Numbered from the stretch's first letter, positions 26,232 through 34,959 are shown. The stretch: DNA of 64,000 nucleotides from JAJCZB01 sp964350195 (GCA_964350195.1 CAYGJB010000001.1:43219-107218); one strand, 5' to 3'. Notes: generated by a model from the sequence alone, not told the origin. Made by a program: numbers and translations.

Positions 26232-26468
26232 ATGGATTCTGTGCTTGCGAGTAAGATCGAGAAAGCACTTGATGAAGTGAGACCTTATCTTCACTCTCAT
26301 GGTGGCGATATCGACATTGTTGAGATGAAAGATAATAAGTTGTATGTGAAGTTTAAGGGCACCTGCGTAGGGTGCCCTATCTCTTTGTATACGCTCAAAT
26401 TGGGTGTTGAGGAACGAGTGAAAAAGTGGGTGCCTGAGGTTGATGAAGTTGTCTCTGTAGATGATTAA
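26232..26468 (+). CDS. Nfu/NifU C-terminal-type Fe-S scaffold
   Basis: 78 residues, entirely a NifU-like domain. VRPYLHSHGGDIDIVEM and CVGCPISLYTLKLGVEERV supply the CxxC that binds a shared [4Fe-4S] cluster. It likely delivers clusters to enzymes such as HemW in this window. It abuts rplQ with no gap and so is probably the last gene of the ribosomal block, an uncommon location. Confidence 0.9.
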   Translation: MDSVLASKIEKALDEVRPYLHSHGGDIDIVEMKDNKLYVKFKGTCVGCPISLYTLKLGVEERVKKWVPEVDEVVSVDD

Positions 26469-26469
26469 A

Positions 26470-26985
26470 CTATGATTGTTTCTGCGGAATCGTACTTATT
26501 ACGATTTTGCTCGCTTGGTCCAAATGTTTTTTGATTTGCTCTTCCATTGCCTGCTCATTGGCAAATTTTATCAATAAGCAGCCCTGTAGAATATCTTGTA
26601 GCACTTTTTTTATAGTGTTATCTCTTAGTTGCTCTTCAAGATAGCGAGCAGCTTCTTCATCAGTTTTGGTAGAAATAGGAAACTGGTATCTGTTTTCAAA
26701 ATAGCTTTTTAAAGCTTTTGTGAGAATAAAGTAACATTTTTTACCATCTTCTTTTGTTGTGTAGCTATTTTTTTGAAGATTGGTAATCGTTTGCAACGTT
26801 TTTTCCCAGGGCGTGATCGGCATGATATTTTTATTCTGATACCATCGATACAGAAAGTAAAAGGCAGTCGTGAATAGCAATGCAAGTATGCTAACAATTC
26901 CCCAAACAAACCATCCAGTTTGCCAAAAGGGCACATGCCATACAGAATAGATGTCATACAAGCCACGTTCATCAAATCCGTTCAT
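26470..26985 (-). CDS. DUF4381-like membrane protein
   Basis: 171 residues. The N-terminus DIYSVWHVPFWQTGWFVWGI leads into one membrane helix (about residues 24-46), followed by a cytoplasmic helical domain. This matches the layout of DUF4381 proteins, found beside MoxR, DUF58 and VWA genes. AGGAGG lies over the stop of the DUF58 gene, so the two are coupled. Function in the family is poorly known; a role in envelope complex assembly is inferred. It converges on the Nfu gene with one base between. Confidence 0.7.
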   Translation of the reverse strand: MNGFDERGLYDIYSVWHVPFWQTGWFVWGIVSILALLFTTAFYFLYRWYQNKNIMPITPWEKTLQTITNLQKNSYTTKEDGKKCYFILTKALKSYFENRYQFPISTKTDEEAARYLEEQLRDNTIKKVLQDILQGCLLIKFANEQAMEEQIKKHLDQASKIVISTIPQKQS

Positions 26986-26997
26986 AAATAGTTCCTC

Positions 26998-27882
26998 CTA
27001 GTACTGCATACGTCTTCTGAAAAATTGTATTAGGTCACCAATAAAATTGTGGTTGTTTTTGATCTCAATGAGCTTCACCCCTTTTTGCTTTAGGAGCTTA
27101 TTCTGCTTTTGTAAGCGATCTTGTAGATAGCGGGAAACCAGGTTGTTTTTTGACCGCAGATCAACCGTTATAATGGTACCTGTTTCAGGATCTTTCAAGG
27201 GAATAAAGCCGTAATTATCGAGATAAATTTCTCGCTGATCAAGACAGCGAAGGGCATAGAGATCGTGCTTACGAGCAATCAATGATAAAAGTTTGTTGTC
27301 TATTGATTCATCAATGAAGTCAGAAATCAAAAAAACAATAGCGTCTTTTTTTTTATACTCAGCTATTTTTTTGAGTGCTGCTGAGATACTTGTGCGGCGT
27401 CCTTTAGGATTAAAACCATATATCTCATGCATGATAGCATTTACATGCTGGATTCCTCGCGAAGGAGGAATGTATTTTTCTACGTGATCTGAAAAGAGTA
27501 TAACGCCAACGCTATCCTTGCCAGAGGCGGTAACGAGTGCGAGCACACTTGCCACTTCGGCAAAGATGTCTCGCTTAAGCGTTTCCTGGGAGCCTAAAAT
27601 ACCCGAGTTTGATACATCTACGGCGAGAAAGACTGTACGGGTTCGTTCTTCGATATATTGCTTTACAAGCGGAGTATTGAGTCTTGAGGAGGCTTTCCAA
27701 TCAATAAAACGAACATCGTCTCCAAATTGGTATTCGCGAATCTGATCAAACTCGAATCCGGTGCCTTTAATTGCCGATCGCTCATCACCCACCATTGAGC
27801 CACGTAGCAGTCTGCGCGTTTTGATAGCAATCAGTTTTATTTTTTTGAGGATATCTTTGTTTATAGGAGAGTTTTGCTTCAT
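26998..27882 (-). CDS. DUF58 domain protein
   Basis: 294 residues with the DUF58 signature GTGFEFDQIREYQFGDDVRF then IDWKASSRLN. A VWA-like fold follows: the AVDVSNSG stretch resembles the metal-site D-x-S-x-S motif. Members are normally encoded with a MoxR ATPase and VWA membrane proteins. Here only DUF4381 follows and serS precedes, 11 bases upstream. AAAGGAG ribosome site. Confidence 0.88.
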   Translation of the reverse strand: MKQNSPINKDILKKIKLIAIKTRRLLRGSMVGDERSAIKGTGFEFDQIREYQFGDDVRFIDWKASSRLNTPLVKQYIEERTRTVFLAVDVSNSGILGSQETLKRDIFAEVASVLALVTASGKDSVGVILFSDHVEKYIPPSRGIQHVNAIMHEIYGFNPKGRRTSISAALKKIAEYKKKDAIVFLISDFIDESIDNKLLSLIARKHDLYALRCLDQREIYLDNYGFIPLKDPETGTIITVDLRSKNNLVSRYLQDRLQKQNKLLKQKGVKLIEIKNNHNFIGDLIQFFRRRMQY

Positions 27883-27893
27883 AATGCTCCTTT

Positions 27894-29129
27894 TTACAGA
27901 ATACCTTCATCTTTTAATATATCAGGAATTTTGATGGAACCATCAGCTTGTTGATAGGTTTCAACAAGTGCCACCATAAGGCGCGGAAGCGCTAGTGATG
28001 AAGCGTTAAGGGTATGTACTAGGTGTATTTTTTTATCTTCAGGACTTCTAAAACGCATAAGTCCGCGGCGAGCTTGAAAATCGGTACAATTACTTGCAGA
28101 AGAAACTTCGTAATAGCTTTTTTGTCCCGGGAGCCATACTTCGATATCAAATGTTTGTGCGGCTTGAAAAGACATATCTTGTGAAGCTAAAAGAGAGATG
28201 CGGTAATGTAGCTTTAATTTTTGAAGAATAGATTCAGCACAGCTCACCATTCTCTCAAGCTCATCTCTAGATTCTTCTGGGTTGCATAGAGAAACAAGCT
28301 CAACTTTCTCAAATTGATGAATACGAATTAAGCCACGCTCATGTGCGCCGTAATTGCCTGCTTCGCGACGAAAACAGCTTGTCCAGGCCATGTTACGTAT
28401 AGGAAGTTTCTCATAATCGATGATTTCATCACGATACATATTAACCAGTCCCACCTCTGCAGTAGGGGATAAATACAATTTGTCTGCAGGGATGCTGTAT
28501 ACTTCATCTTTGAATTTAGGAAAATTGCCGGATGTTTCCAACGATTTTTCATTCACTATTACTGGCGGAAGCATTAAGTTAAAGCCATGCTCTTTATTTT
28601 GCTTGAGCATGAATCGGGTGAGCGCATATAAAAGGGATACGCTTTCATTTTTATACAGGGCAAAATTACTACCAGCAATTTTAGCGGCAGTCTCGAAATC
28701 GATCCAGCCAAGCTTTTCCATCAAATCAACATGATGTTTGATTGGGAAATTAAAAGAAGGTTTTTCTCCCCATTCTTTAACCATTTTATTTTTTTCTTTT
28801 CCTCCTACTGGAATATCGGATAGGGGTAGATTTGGAGTAGAAAGATAGAGCTGCTTGAAGTCCTCTTCCACTTTTTCAAGCGCTATAAGCTTTGTTTTGA
28901 GGTCAGATCCAATCTGTTTTGATTGATCTCGAATATCATCGGTGATACCTGTTTTGGCGAGTAGCGCAAGCTCATTTTTTTTACTTCGTAATGTTTCAAC
29001 TGCAGTTTTCATTTCACGCATTTGGCTATCGAGTGCTATGAGCTTTTCTGCAGGAAAACTTGGATCTTTTTCACGAACCCGAGCGATGAATCTTTCAGGT
29101 TGTTCTCTGAGCATGCTGAGATCAATCAT
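27894..29129 (-). CDS. serS: Seryl-tRNA synthetase
   Basis: Class II synthetase, 411 residues. The N-terminal coiled-coil arm that grips the tRNA-Ser long arm runs over about residues 30-100. Motif 2 FRREAGNYG with RIHQFEKVEL, and the LSPTAEVGLVNMY TXE-like loop, are present. First gene of a serS-DUF58-DUF4381 operon. Confidence 0.97.
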   Translation of the reverse strand: MIDLSMLREQPERFIARVREKDPSFPAEKLIALDSQMREMKTAVETLRSKKNELALLAKTGITDDIRDQSKQIGSDLKTKLIALEKVEEDFKQLYLSTPNLPLSDIPVGGKEKNKMVKEWGEKPSFNFPIKHHVDLMEKLGWIDFETAAKIAGSNFALYKNESVSLLYALTRFMLKQNKEHGFNLMLPPVIVNEKSLETSGNFPKFKDEVYSIPADKLYLSPTAEVGLVNMYRDEIIDYEKLPIRNMAWTSCFRREAGNYGAHERGLIRIHQFEKVELVSLCNPEESRDELERMVSCAESILQKLKLHYRISLLASQDMSFQAAQTFDIEVWLPGQKSYYEVSSASNCTDFQARRGLMRFRSPEDKKIHLVHTLNASSLALPRLMVALVETYQQADGSIKIPDILKDEGIL

Positions 29130-29211
29130 GGAAAAACCTCTTACAAGACAATAAAATTGATAGAATGTAATTGTGTATAGGGTAACTTAAATGAAGGTAT
29201 ATGAAAAGAAA

Positions 29212-29234
29212 AAGGCTGCGATATTCGCAGCCTT
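29212..29234 (-). terminator. Terminator of the HU gene
   Basis: A 10-bp stem (AAGGCTGCGA with its complement) and 3-base loop, followed on the minus strand by a T-rich run. It lies 34 bases after the HU stop codon. Confidence 0.85.
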
Positions 29235-29267
29235 ACGGGTAAAAGCTTTTTTTAATCAAAGCCTCTT

Positions 29268-29555
29268 TTAACCGAGTCTCACTTTTTTCACTGTTTCGCG
29301 CAGATTTTTTCCTGCTTTGAAACGAGGAACACTCACCGCTGGAAGGTTAATGCGTTCTTTGGTTGCAGGGTTGATACCCTTGCGAGCTGGACGGTTAGAA
29401 ATCCAAAAGCTACCAAAGCCAGTAAGAGAAACTTTTTCACCTTTTTTCAGCGTTCTGCCGATAACACGTGTAAGTGAGTCAATCACACGGGTTATATCTT
29501 TCTTGCTGTAAGTGGTTTCTTCACTGAGCTCATTTATTAATTCGCTCTTGTTCAT
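29268..29555 (-). CDS. hup: HU/IHF-family DNA-binding protein
   Basis: Nucleoid-bending dimer, 95 residues. MNKSELINELSEETTYSKKD dimerisation helices, GFGSFWISNRPARKGINPAT and the DNA-intercalating arm RINLPAVSVPRFKAGKNLRE. Cannot be assigned to HU or IHF from sequence alone. It has its own strong promoter and terminator and so forms a single-gene unit. Confidence 0.95.
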   Translation of the reverse strand: MNKSELINELSEETTYSKKDITRVIDSLTRVIGRTLKKGEKVSLTGFGSFWISNRPARKGINPATKERINLPAVSVPRFKAGKNLRETVKKVRLG

Positions 29556-29635
29556 TGTAGCTACTCCTTGAAAAAGGTTATTGATACACTGCTACTTCAA
29601 TAGTATTCTCTCCTTTTTGTAGATCTCTAGGAAAA

Positions 29636-29664
29636 GATATAGTAATTTCATAAACGTTTGTCAA
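29636..29664 (-). promoter_or_regulatory. Strong sigma70-type promoter of HU
   Basis: On the minus strand a perfect TTGACA, 17 bases, TATATC. It is the best consensus promoter in the window, about 80 bases upstream of the HU start. Confidence 0.75.
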
Positions 29665-29745
29665 ACTTAATCAAACAGAAATGTATCGCTAAATAGTACT
29701 GAATTTCGCTGTTTTTCTTTAAAAGCCTTTATGTTAGGGAAAAAG

Positions 29746-30549
29746 ATGCTCATAGATACACATTGTCACGTAAACATGATGATTAAATCAAAATTCGATG
29801 TTCCACTATCAGAACCTTTTGTGCCTCAAGCGCAAGTTATCATCGATGAGGCAAAGAAAAATAGTGTTGGCATAATTATTAATGTTGGTACAAGTCTCAT
29901 TGAGAGTAAAAATTGTATTAGGATTGCCCGGTCATTTGAAGATGTTTTTGCAACAATAGGCATTCATCCAAATGATGCTACCGATAGTTGGCAAGCCGAT
30001 CTCAAAGAGTTAGCGAGTTTAATTAAGAATAAAGAAAACAAAATCGTGGGGGTTGGAGAAACTGGTCTTGATAAGCATTATGCTGACTATAATTTGCAAC
30101 GCCAAGTGGATGTTTTTCGGGCTCAAATTGAGCTGGCTCTTGAGCATAAGATTGGCCTCGTAATCCATTCTCGAGATGCATACGATGAAACGCTTCGTGT
30201 TCTTGAAGAGTATGTTAAGCACGATGTCCGCGCAGTTATGCATTGCTTTTCGTATGATCAGGAGTTTGCTGACAATGTTATTTCGTGGGGATTAAAGCTT
30301 GGTATTGGCGGGACAATCACCTATCCGCGTAATGAAGAATTAAGAGCGGTTGTAAAGAAGGTGAAGCTTTCCGATATGGTGCTTGAGACGGACGCTCCCT
30401 TTCTTCCTATTCAATCAATGAGGGGCAAAAAGAATGCTCCAAAATACATACATGATATAGCTGAGTATATTGCTGATCTTCGCAAACAGTCTTTTAATGA
30501 GGTGGCTCAGGAAACGACTGAGCAGGCGAAACTGCTTTTCTCTATCTAG
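29746..30549 (+). CDS. tatD: TatD family metal-dependent DNase
   Basis: TIM-barrel hydrolase with 3'-5' DNase activity in studied members. DTHCHVNM supplies the first metal histidines; GIHPND, GVGETGLDKHY, HSRDA and LETDAPFL are family motifs in order. ATG 29746 with AGGGA five bases ahead (267 aa) is preferred over ATG 29731. It stands alone, divergent from HU. Confidence 0.92.
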   Translation: MLIDTHCHVNMMIKSKFDVPLSEPFVPQAQVIIDEAKKNSVGIIINVGTSLIESKNCIRIARSFEDVFATIGIHPNDATDSWQADLKELASLIKNKENKIVGVGETGLDKHYADYNLQRQVDVFRAQIELALEHKIGLVIHSRDAYDETLRVLEEYVKHDVRAVMHCFSYDQEFADNVISWGLKLGIGGTITYPRNEELRAVVKKVKLSDMVLETDAPFLPIQSMRGKKNAPKYIHDIAEYIADLRKQSFNEVAQETTEQAKLLFSI

Positions 30550-30565
30550 TATAGAATTGTCTCGG

Positions 30566-30597
30566 TTGATACTAATACATCTTAAATCTGCTATAAT
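30566..30597 (+). promoter_or_regulatory. Candidate promoter of the symporter gene
   Basis: A perfect TATAAT (30592-30597) lies 30 bases before the symporter ATG. The nearest -35-like hexamer, TTGATA at 30566, is 20 bases away, longer than usual. Confidence 0.35.
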
Positions 30598-30626
30598 TAA
30601 GGAAAAATAAACCGTTAGGATTTTAA

Positions 30627-32009
30627 ATGGATATTATGTTGTTGTCTGCCTTTGCGCTCTACTTTACGACGCTCATTGGTATTGGATTGTACTTTTATAA
30701 ACGAAATCAAACTACTGAGCAGTTTATGCTTGGCGATCGCACTGTGAACTACTACGTAACTGCCATTGCCACGCAAGCAAGCGATATGGGCAGTTGGCTG
30801 TTTATTGGTTTTCCTTCAGTTGTGTTTCTTGGGGGAATGTTTCAATTTTGGACAGCAATAGGGCTTATTGCAGGTATGTTTGCGAGCTGGACAATTGTTG
30901 CGCCTCGCTTACGGGAAAAGACGGCGGAACTTGATGCGCTTACGTTGTCATCTTATTTTGCGCATGTATTTAATGATACATCCGGCATGATTCAGCTTGT
31001 TAGCAGTTGCTTTGCTTTTATTTTTTTTACGTTTTATATCGCGTCAGGACTGGTTGGTTTGAGCTTGGTATTTAGTTCAACGTTTGGCTTATCTTATCAT
31101 ACTGGCATTATCATTAGCCTGGTTACCGCAGCAGTCTATACATTAGTGGGCGGTTTTGTAGCGGTAGCTTGGTGCGATTTTTTTCAGGGTTTATTCTTAC
31201 TGGCAATGATTCTTTTGGTGCCTATTGTAGGCTTTTTTCATGTTGGAGGCATACAGCCAATTTTTGCGGCAGCTCGAGAAAATAATGTTTCACTGAGTCT
31301 TCTTTCTTCTCCATCACAAATGCTTTCGGCAATTTTTTTAGCTGCAAGCTGGGGTCTTGGCTATTTAGGACAGCCACATATTCTGGTTAATTTCATGGGT
31401 ATTGATGACGTAAAAAATATCAAATATGCGCGTCGCATCGGTATGGTTTGGCAAACGCTAGTTTTATGTGCTTCAGCTGCAGTCGGTATCGTTGGGACTG
31501 CCTTTTTTGTTCACGGTATTTCAAATGAACAGTTGGTATTTATCGATATGGCGACGACGCTTTTTCATCCGTTTATTGCGGGTCTTATTTTGTGTGCTAT
31601 CTTTGCGGCTACATTGTCAACGATGGATAGTTTAATATTGGTTGCGGGCTCTTCATGGGCGCAAGATATTTACAAGAAATTAATGGCGCCAGACGCATCA
31701 GAAAGCAGAATTTTAATGGTATCTCGTTTGGGATCTATCGCAATATCATTAGCAGCCTTGGCGCTTGCGTGGAATAGCAGCGCAACAGTGTATGGGTTGG
31801 TGAACTATGCCTGGTCTGGGCTTGGAAGCACCTTTGGACCACTGGTAATTGCGTCGCTTTATTTCAAAAACGTTTCACGATCAGCAGCGTTAATGGGACT
31901 AGTAGTGGGAGGAATAACGTCCGCTTTGTGGCCATTGTTTTTTACATCGCTACCGTTAGTTCCAGGATTTGCAGCAGGACTCATTGCAATCTACTTATTT
32001 CGAAACTAA
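30627..32009 (+). CDS. Sodium/solute symporter (SSS family)
   Basis: 460 residues with about thirteen membrane segments in the LeuT-like SSS fold. The N-terminal TEQFMLGDRTVNYYVTAIAT and the SDMGSWLFIGFPS sodium-site helix resemble PutP-type sodium/proline symporters, as does the AATLSTMDSLILVAGSSWAQ segment with its conserved small and hydroxyl residues. The substrate is inferred only; amino-acid uptake would suit a host-dependent cell. Its stop overlaps the convergent DUF457 gene. Confidence 0.87.
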   Translation: MDIMLLSAFALYFTTLIGIGLYFYKRNQTTEQFMLGDRTVNYYVTAIATQASDMGSWLFIGFPSVVFLGGMFQFWTAIGLIAGMFASWTIVAPRLREKTAELDALTLSSYFAHVFNDTSGMIQLVSSCFAFIFFTFYIASGLVGLSLVFSSTFGLSYHTGIIISLVTAAVYTLVGGFVAVAWCDFFQGLFLLAMILLVPIVGFFHVGGIQPIFAAARENNVSLSLLSSPSQMLSAIFLAASWGLGYLGQPHILVNFMGIDDVKNIKYARRIGMVWQTLVLCASAAVGIVGTAFFVHGISNEQLVFIDMATTLFHPFIAGLILCAIFAATLSTMDSLILVAGSSWAQDIYKKLMAPDASESRILMVSRLGSIAISLAALALAWNSSATVYGLVNYAWSGLGSTFGPLVIASLYFKNVSRSAALMGLVVGGITSALWPLFFTSLPLVPGFAAGLIAIYLFRN

Positions 32010-32467
32010 ACACGTATCATTTTTTTTAATCCCATATCTAAGTATAAATGGGACAGTGCCCCTACAATAAAGAATATCATGTCATAAAGAAGTGCAATTT
32101 TTATTGGGGGATATTGTAATGTCATTACATACCAAATGGCAAGAGGAGCTCCGATGACAAACCAAGCTCGATGAAACATGCCACGATGTTTTGTAAGAAG
32201 AGGAATGGTAGAGATGATGCTGATAATTGTCAGAGGTATAAATCGCTTGGTATAGGCAAGAATGAGAAGCAGTAAAAATATCATCCAATAAAAGTATTTT
32301 TGTCCTTTGCTTTTAATGTCGATGTCAGGAAAGAGGGATCCTGCGAGCGCAAATAAAAGCCATTCTCCCGCGGTTAAAACAGTGGGCTGGCAATAGGGAA
32401 CGATAATAACGAGAGCAATAGCAAATGCAAGGCTTCCGCCTGCAAGATGTGCTTGATAATTAGGCAT
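32006..32467 (-). CDS. DUF457/YdjM-like membrane protein
   Basis: 153 residues from ATG 32467, chosen because AGGAG sits eight bases ahead and MPNYQAHLAGG is the family start; an in-frame codon at 32491 is less likely. Motifs GSLFPDIDIKSKG, KHRGMFHRAWF and GALSHLYLD are the acidic/histidine metal-site motifs of membrane-bound metal-dependent hydrolases (YdjM, DUF457), with four hydrophobic segments. The biochemical role is not established. Confidence 0.85.
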   Translation of the reverse strand: MPNYQAHLAGGSLAFAIALVIIVPYCQPTVLTAGEWLLFALAGSLFPDIDIKSKGQKYFYWMIFLLLLILAYTKRFIPLTIISIISTIPLLTKHRGMFHRAWFVIGAPLAIWYVMTLQYPPIKIALLYDMIFFIVGALSHLYLDMGLKKMIRV

Positions 32468-32558
32468 ACATATTTCTCCTATTTTCTTCATAAAATTTTA
32501 ATACAAAGTATACTTAAAAAGACATATAAATTAAACGTATTTTACTATTGGATTGGTT

Positions 32559-32849
32559 ATGAAAAAAGAAGTTTTTGTATTTTTTTTTCTTTGTAGCTCA
32601 CTTTGTTTTGCTCCCTCTGATAAAAAGCAATATCTTTTAGATCAGCCAATATTAAGTTGGTATGCGCTTACAGCCAAAGAGAAAGCAGAGCTACTTGATG
32701 ATGCTATAGCAAAAGATCATGAATATAATCCAGATTTGTACATTTTTAGGTGTCCAGAATGTAAGCATACTGGTAATCCATATTCTGCTAAGCACAAATC
32801 TTTTTATGATATTCATAGAAAATATTTTCATCAAAATAAAAAACCTTAG
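32559..32849 (+). CDS. Tiny secreted protein with a C2H2-like motif
   Basis: Not recognised. 96 residues from ATG 32559 (MKKEVFVFFF...). A signal peptide ends near FAPSD. The C-terminal half contains CPECKHTGNPY and then HKSFYDIHRKYFH: CxxC plus spaced histidines, as in a classical C2H2 zinc finger. An exported zinc finger is unusual and would fit an effector or a structural metal site. It sits beside the ankyrin cluster on the opposite strand. Confidence 0.65.
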   Translation: MKKEVFVFFFLCSSLCFAPSDKKQYLLDQPILSWYALTAKEKAELLDDAIAKDHEYNPDLYIFRCPECKHTGNPYSAKHKSFYDIHRKYFHQNKKP

Positions 32850-32892
32850 TCGCTTTGCTTCATAATATGTATAAGTAATTTTTAAGCGCGTA

Positions 32893-33681
32893 TTATTGAT
32901 TTCTATACATTTTATGCAGCGCTTTTCTTATCTCATGTATCACATCTTTGGGTAAGATGTTAAGGGTTGAATTTTTATCATTTTTTCCGATTAATACGAG
33001 TCGCTCTTCTCTCCAAATGCGGTCTCTATTTGCCTGTTTTAACATGGTTAGAATAGGCAAATAATTTTCAGATAATTTTTTTTCATTTTCTAATTCTTCA
33101 AGCATTCTCTTTTCAAGATGTTGAGTTGCTGTCCAGCCATTATTATCTTTAGTGTCGAGTTTTGCTCCTGCTTTGATAAGAAAATTTACTGTATCAGCAT
33201 GACCTTTCCTTACAGTGATCATCAATGCTGTAGTGCCTAAATAATTTTGCTTATCTAGGTTAGCTCCTATTAAGATAAGGGTTTTCACAAAGTTGGGCTC
33301 ATCCAAAATTATATTTGTCATCAACCATGTGCAATTGCCATCTCTGTCTTCCTTATTCATATTAGGCTTTATCTTAGCAGTAAGAAGATGCGCCAGCTCC
33401 TTGTCGCCTAATGATGCCATTTCATAGTCGCCCGGATAAGCTTTTGCCCATTTAAGAAGCATTCCCATGTTTTTGCGGATCAATGATTCAGCCTCCATTA
33501 AGGCAGTATTGTACGATTGATTGGATTTTGATGGAATAAGACTTCTTACTCTATCGCTTTGCGCTAAAGACGTATGGCCGAGACTATCATGAGCGAGAGC
33601 TGTTTGTTGATAATCATCCATAGAATGGCTAGCAGAAATAAAACAGAAAGAAGCTAGGATGAAATAGAGACGCTTTTTCAT
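32893..33681 (-). CDS. Secreted ankyrin-repeat protein, paralog 1
   Basis: 262 residues. Signal peptide MKKRLYFILASFCFISASHS. Ankyrin repeats lie over about residues 110-180 (GNCTWLMTNIILDEPNFVKT, GTTALMITVRKGHADTVNFL, NGWTATQHLEKR). A conserved C-terminal module follows: R-x2-W-x3-R-L-x2-I-G, then TLNILPKDVIHEI, shared with paralogs 2 and 3 and reminiscent of an F-box helix. Ankyrin proteins of intracellular bacteria often bind host proteins; that role is inferred. Confidence 0.88.
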   Translation of the reverse strand: MKKRLYFILASFCFISASHSMDDYQQTALAHDSLGHTSLAQSDRVRSLIPSKSNQSYNTALMEAESLIRKNMGMLLKWAKAYPGDYEMASLGDKELAHLLTAKIKPNMNKEDRDGNCTWLMTNIILDEPNFVKTLILIGANLDKQNYLGTTALMITVRKGHADTVNFLIKAGAKLDTKDNNGWTATQHLEKRMLEELENEKKLSENYLPILTMLKQANRDRIWREERLVLIGKNDKNSTLNILPKDVIHEIRKALHKMYRNQ

Positions 33682-33714
33682 GGTTTTCTTTCCTTCCTAC
33701 TGTTTTTTACTTCT

Positions 33715-33744
33715 AAAGTACTGAATCATGAGTAAAAAAGCTAA
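33715..33744 (-). promoter_or_regulatory. Ankyrin-cluster promoter, copy 1
   Basis: Minus strand TTAGCT, 18 bases, TACTTT, with the surrounding sequence conserved upstream of all three ankyrin paralogs. The conservation may partly reflect recent duplication. Confidence 0.5.
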
Positions 33745-33785
33745 TAGAATGTGCGGCCTTTTGAAGGATTTAAAAGGAACTGTTT

Positions 33786-33858
33786 TCGTGCGTTTACTAC
33801 ATTGCTTAATGTTGTACCTGGATCTGAATAGCAAAATTCTTAAGATACGTTTATAAGG
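33786..33858 (-). pseudogene. Decayed copy of the spoIID 3' end
   Basis: About 70 bases align with the last 65 bases of the intact spoIID gene (35943-36007), including the TAGTAAACGCA end, with substitutions and short insertions that destroy the frame. The sequence between it and ankyrin gene 1 also matches the spoIID-ankyrin 3 spacer. It is a relic of a segmental duplication. Confidence 0.65.
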
Positions 33859-34467
33859 CTTGTTTTTTTGGGGCATATGGAGCGCAAAAGATAGAGTAAT
33901 TGATTGCTGGCTATCTATACTTATCTATATACGGTCCTATTTGATACTCTATGATATCTTTAGGCAATTTGTTCAGTATCGAACCTGCTTCTTTGTTTCC
34001 AATAAATAAGAGTCGCTTTTCTTGCCAATTGCGTTCTCTTTTTGCCTTTCTGAACAAATCAAGAATTAATGCTGATGAATCTGAAGGATGAATCAACTGA
34101 CTAAGATCTTCAATAACCGTACGTCCGGCGCTATTTTTTATATCTAGATTAGCGCCTTTCTCAATAAGAGCTTTTACGATATCTATATTGCGTCTTTGTA
34201 CAGCATATATTATGGCCGTATAGCCAAAGTTGTCTTGTAGGTCTAGATTAGCGTTGTTCTCAACAAGAAGCTTTGCGATCTCTGTATTGCTGTGCATTGC
34301 AGCCTTGATTACGGCCGTATCGCCATAGTTGTCTTTTATATCTAGATTAGCGCCTGCATTAATAAGAAGAGCAACTATATCTGTTCTATTTTTTTTCATT
34401 ATAGCCAACCTTAGGGCCGTATGGCCATAGTTGTCTTGTAGGTTTAGATCAGCGCCTGCATTAATAA

Positions 34468-34567
34468 NNNNNNNNNNNNNNNNNNNNNNNNNNNNNNNNN
34501 NNNNNNNNNNNNNNNNNNNNNNNNNNNNNNNNNNNNNNNNNNNNNNNNNNNNNNNNNNNNNNNNNNN
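34468..34567. other. Assembly gap of 100 N
   Basis: Exactly 100 undetermined bases in the ankyrin array, the conventional placeholder for a gap of unknown size. Flanking repeats are similar enough to have collapsed during assembly. Confidence 0.95.
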
Positions 34568-34925
34568 TACGCTATTTGTATCGCCTCTCTCTACAGCCTT
34601 GATTAGGGCTGTCTCGTCATCTTGGTTTTGTAGGTTTGGATTAACGGCTTGTTTGTTTTGGTGAATTTTTTTACCAACTTTATACCCAATGAAGACGATA
34701 ATTGCTGCAAGTACAATAGCAGCGGGAATCTTCCATCGATGAAAGGCCTCTTTGGCTTTTTCGTCTTCTTGGGCAGATATAGGGCGCTTAAGCACCTTTT
34801 TATAGAGCCAGGTAGACATATATTGAATATCTTGAGCAGGAATCTTTACAAAAGAAGGGGTATAGCGAGAGAGGGTGGATTTAATCGTTGTATGGATAGA
34901 GTTGCGCTGAGCCTTTATCGGATGG

Positions 34926-34959
34926 CTGGCAAAAAGCCCTAACTGGCAAAAAGCCCTAA
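34926..34959. repeat. Perfect 17-bp tandem duplication
   Basis: CTGGCAAAAAGCCCTAA occurs twice with no spacer (34926-34942 and 34943-34959). Seventeen is not a multiple of three, so the signal-peptide frame of ankyrin paralog 2 is shifted. Confidence 0.97.

Noticed and set aside
34100..34930. Repeats here as a CRISPR array or satellite
   Set aside because: The 99-102-bp units are in-frame ankyrin repeats, with no identical short repeats and no unique spacers.
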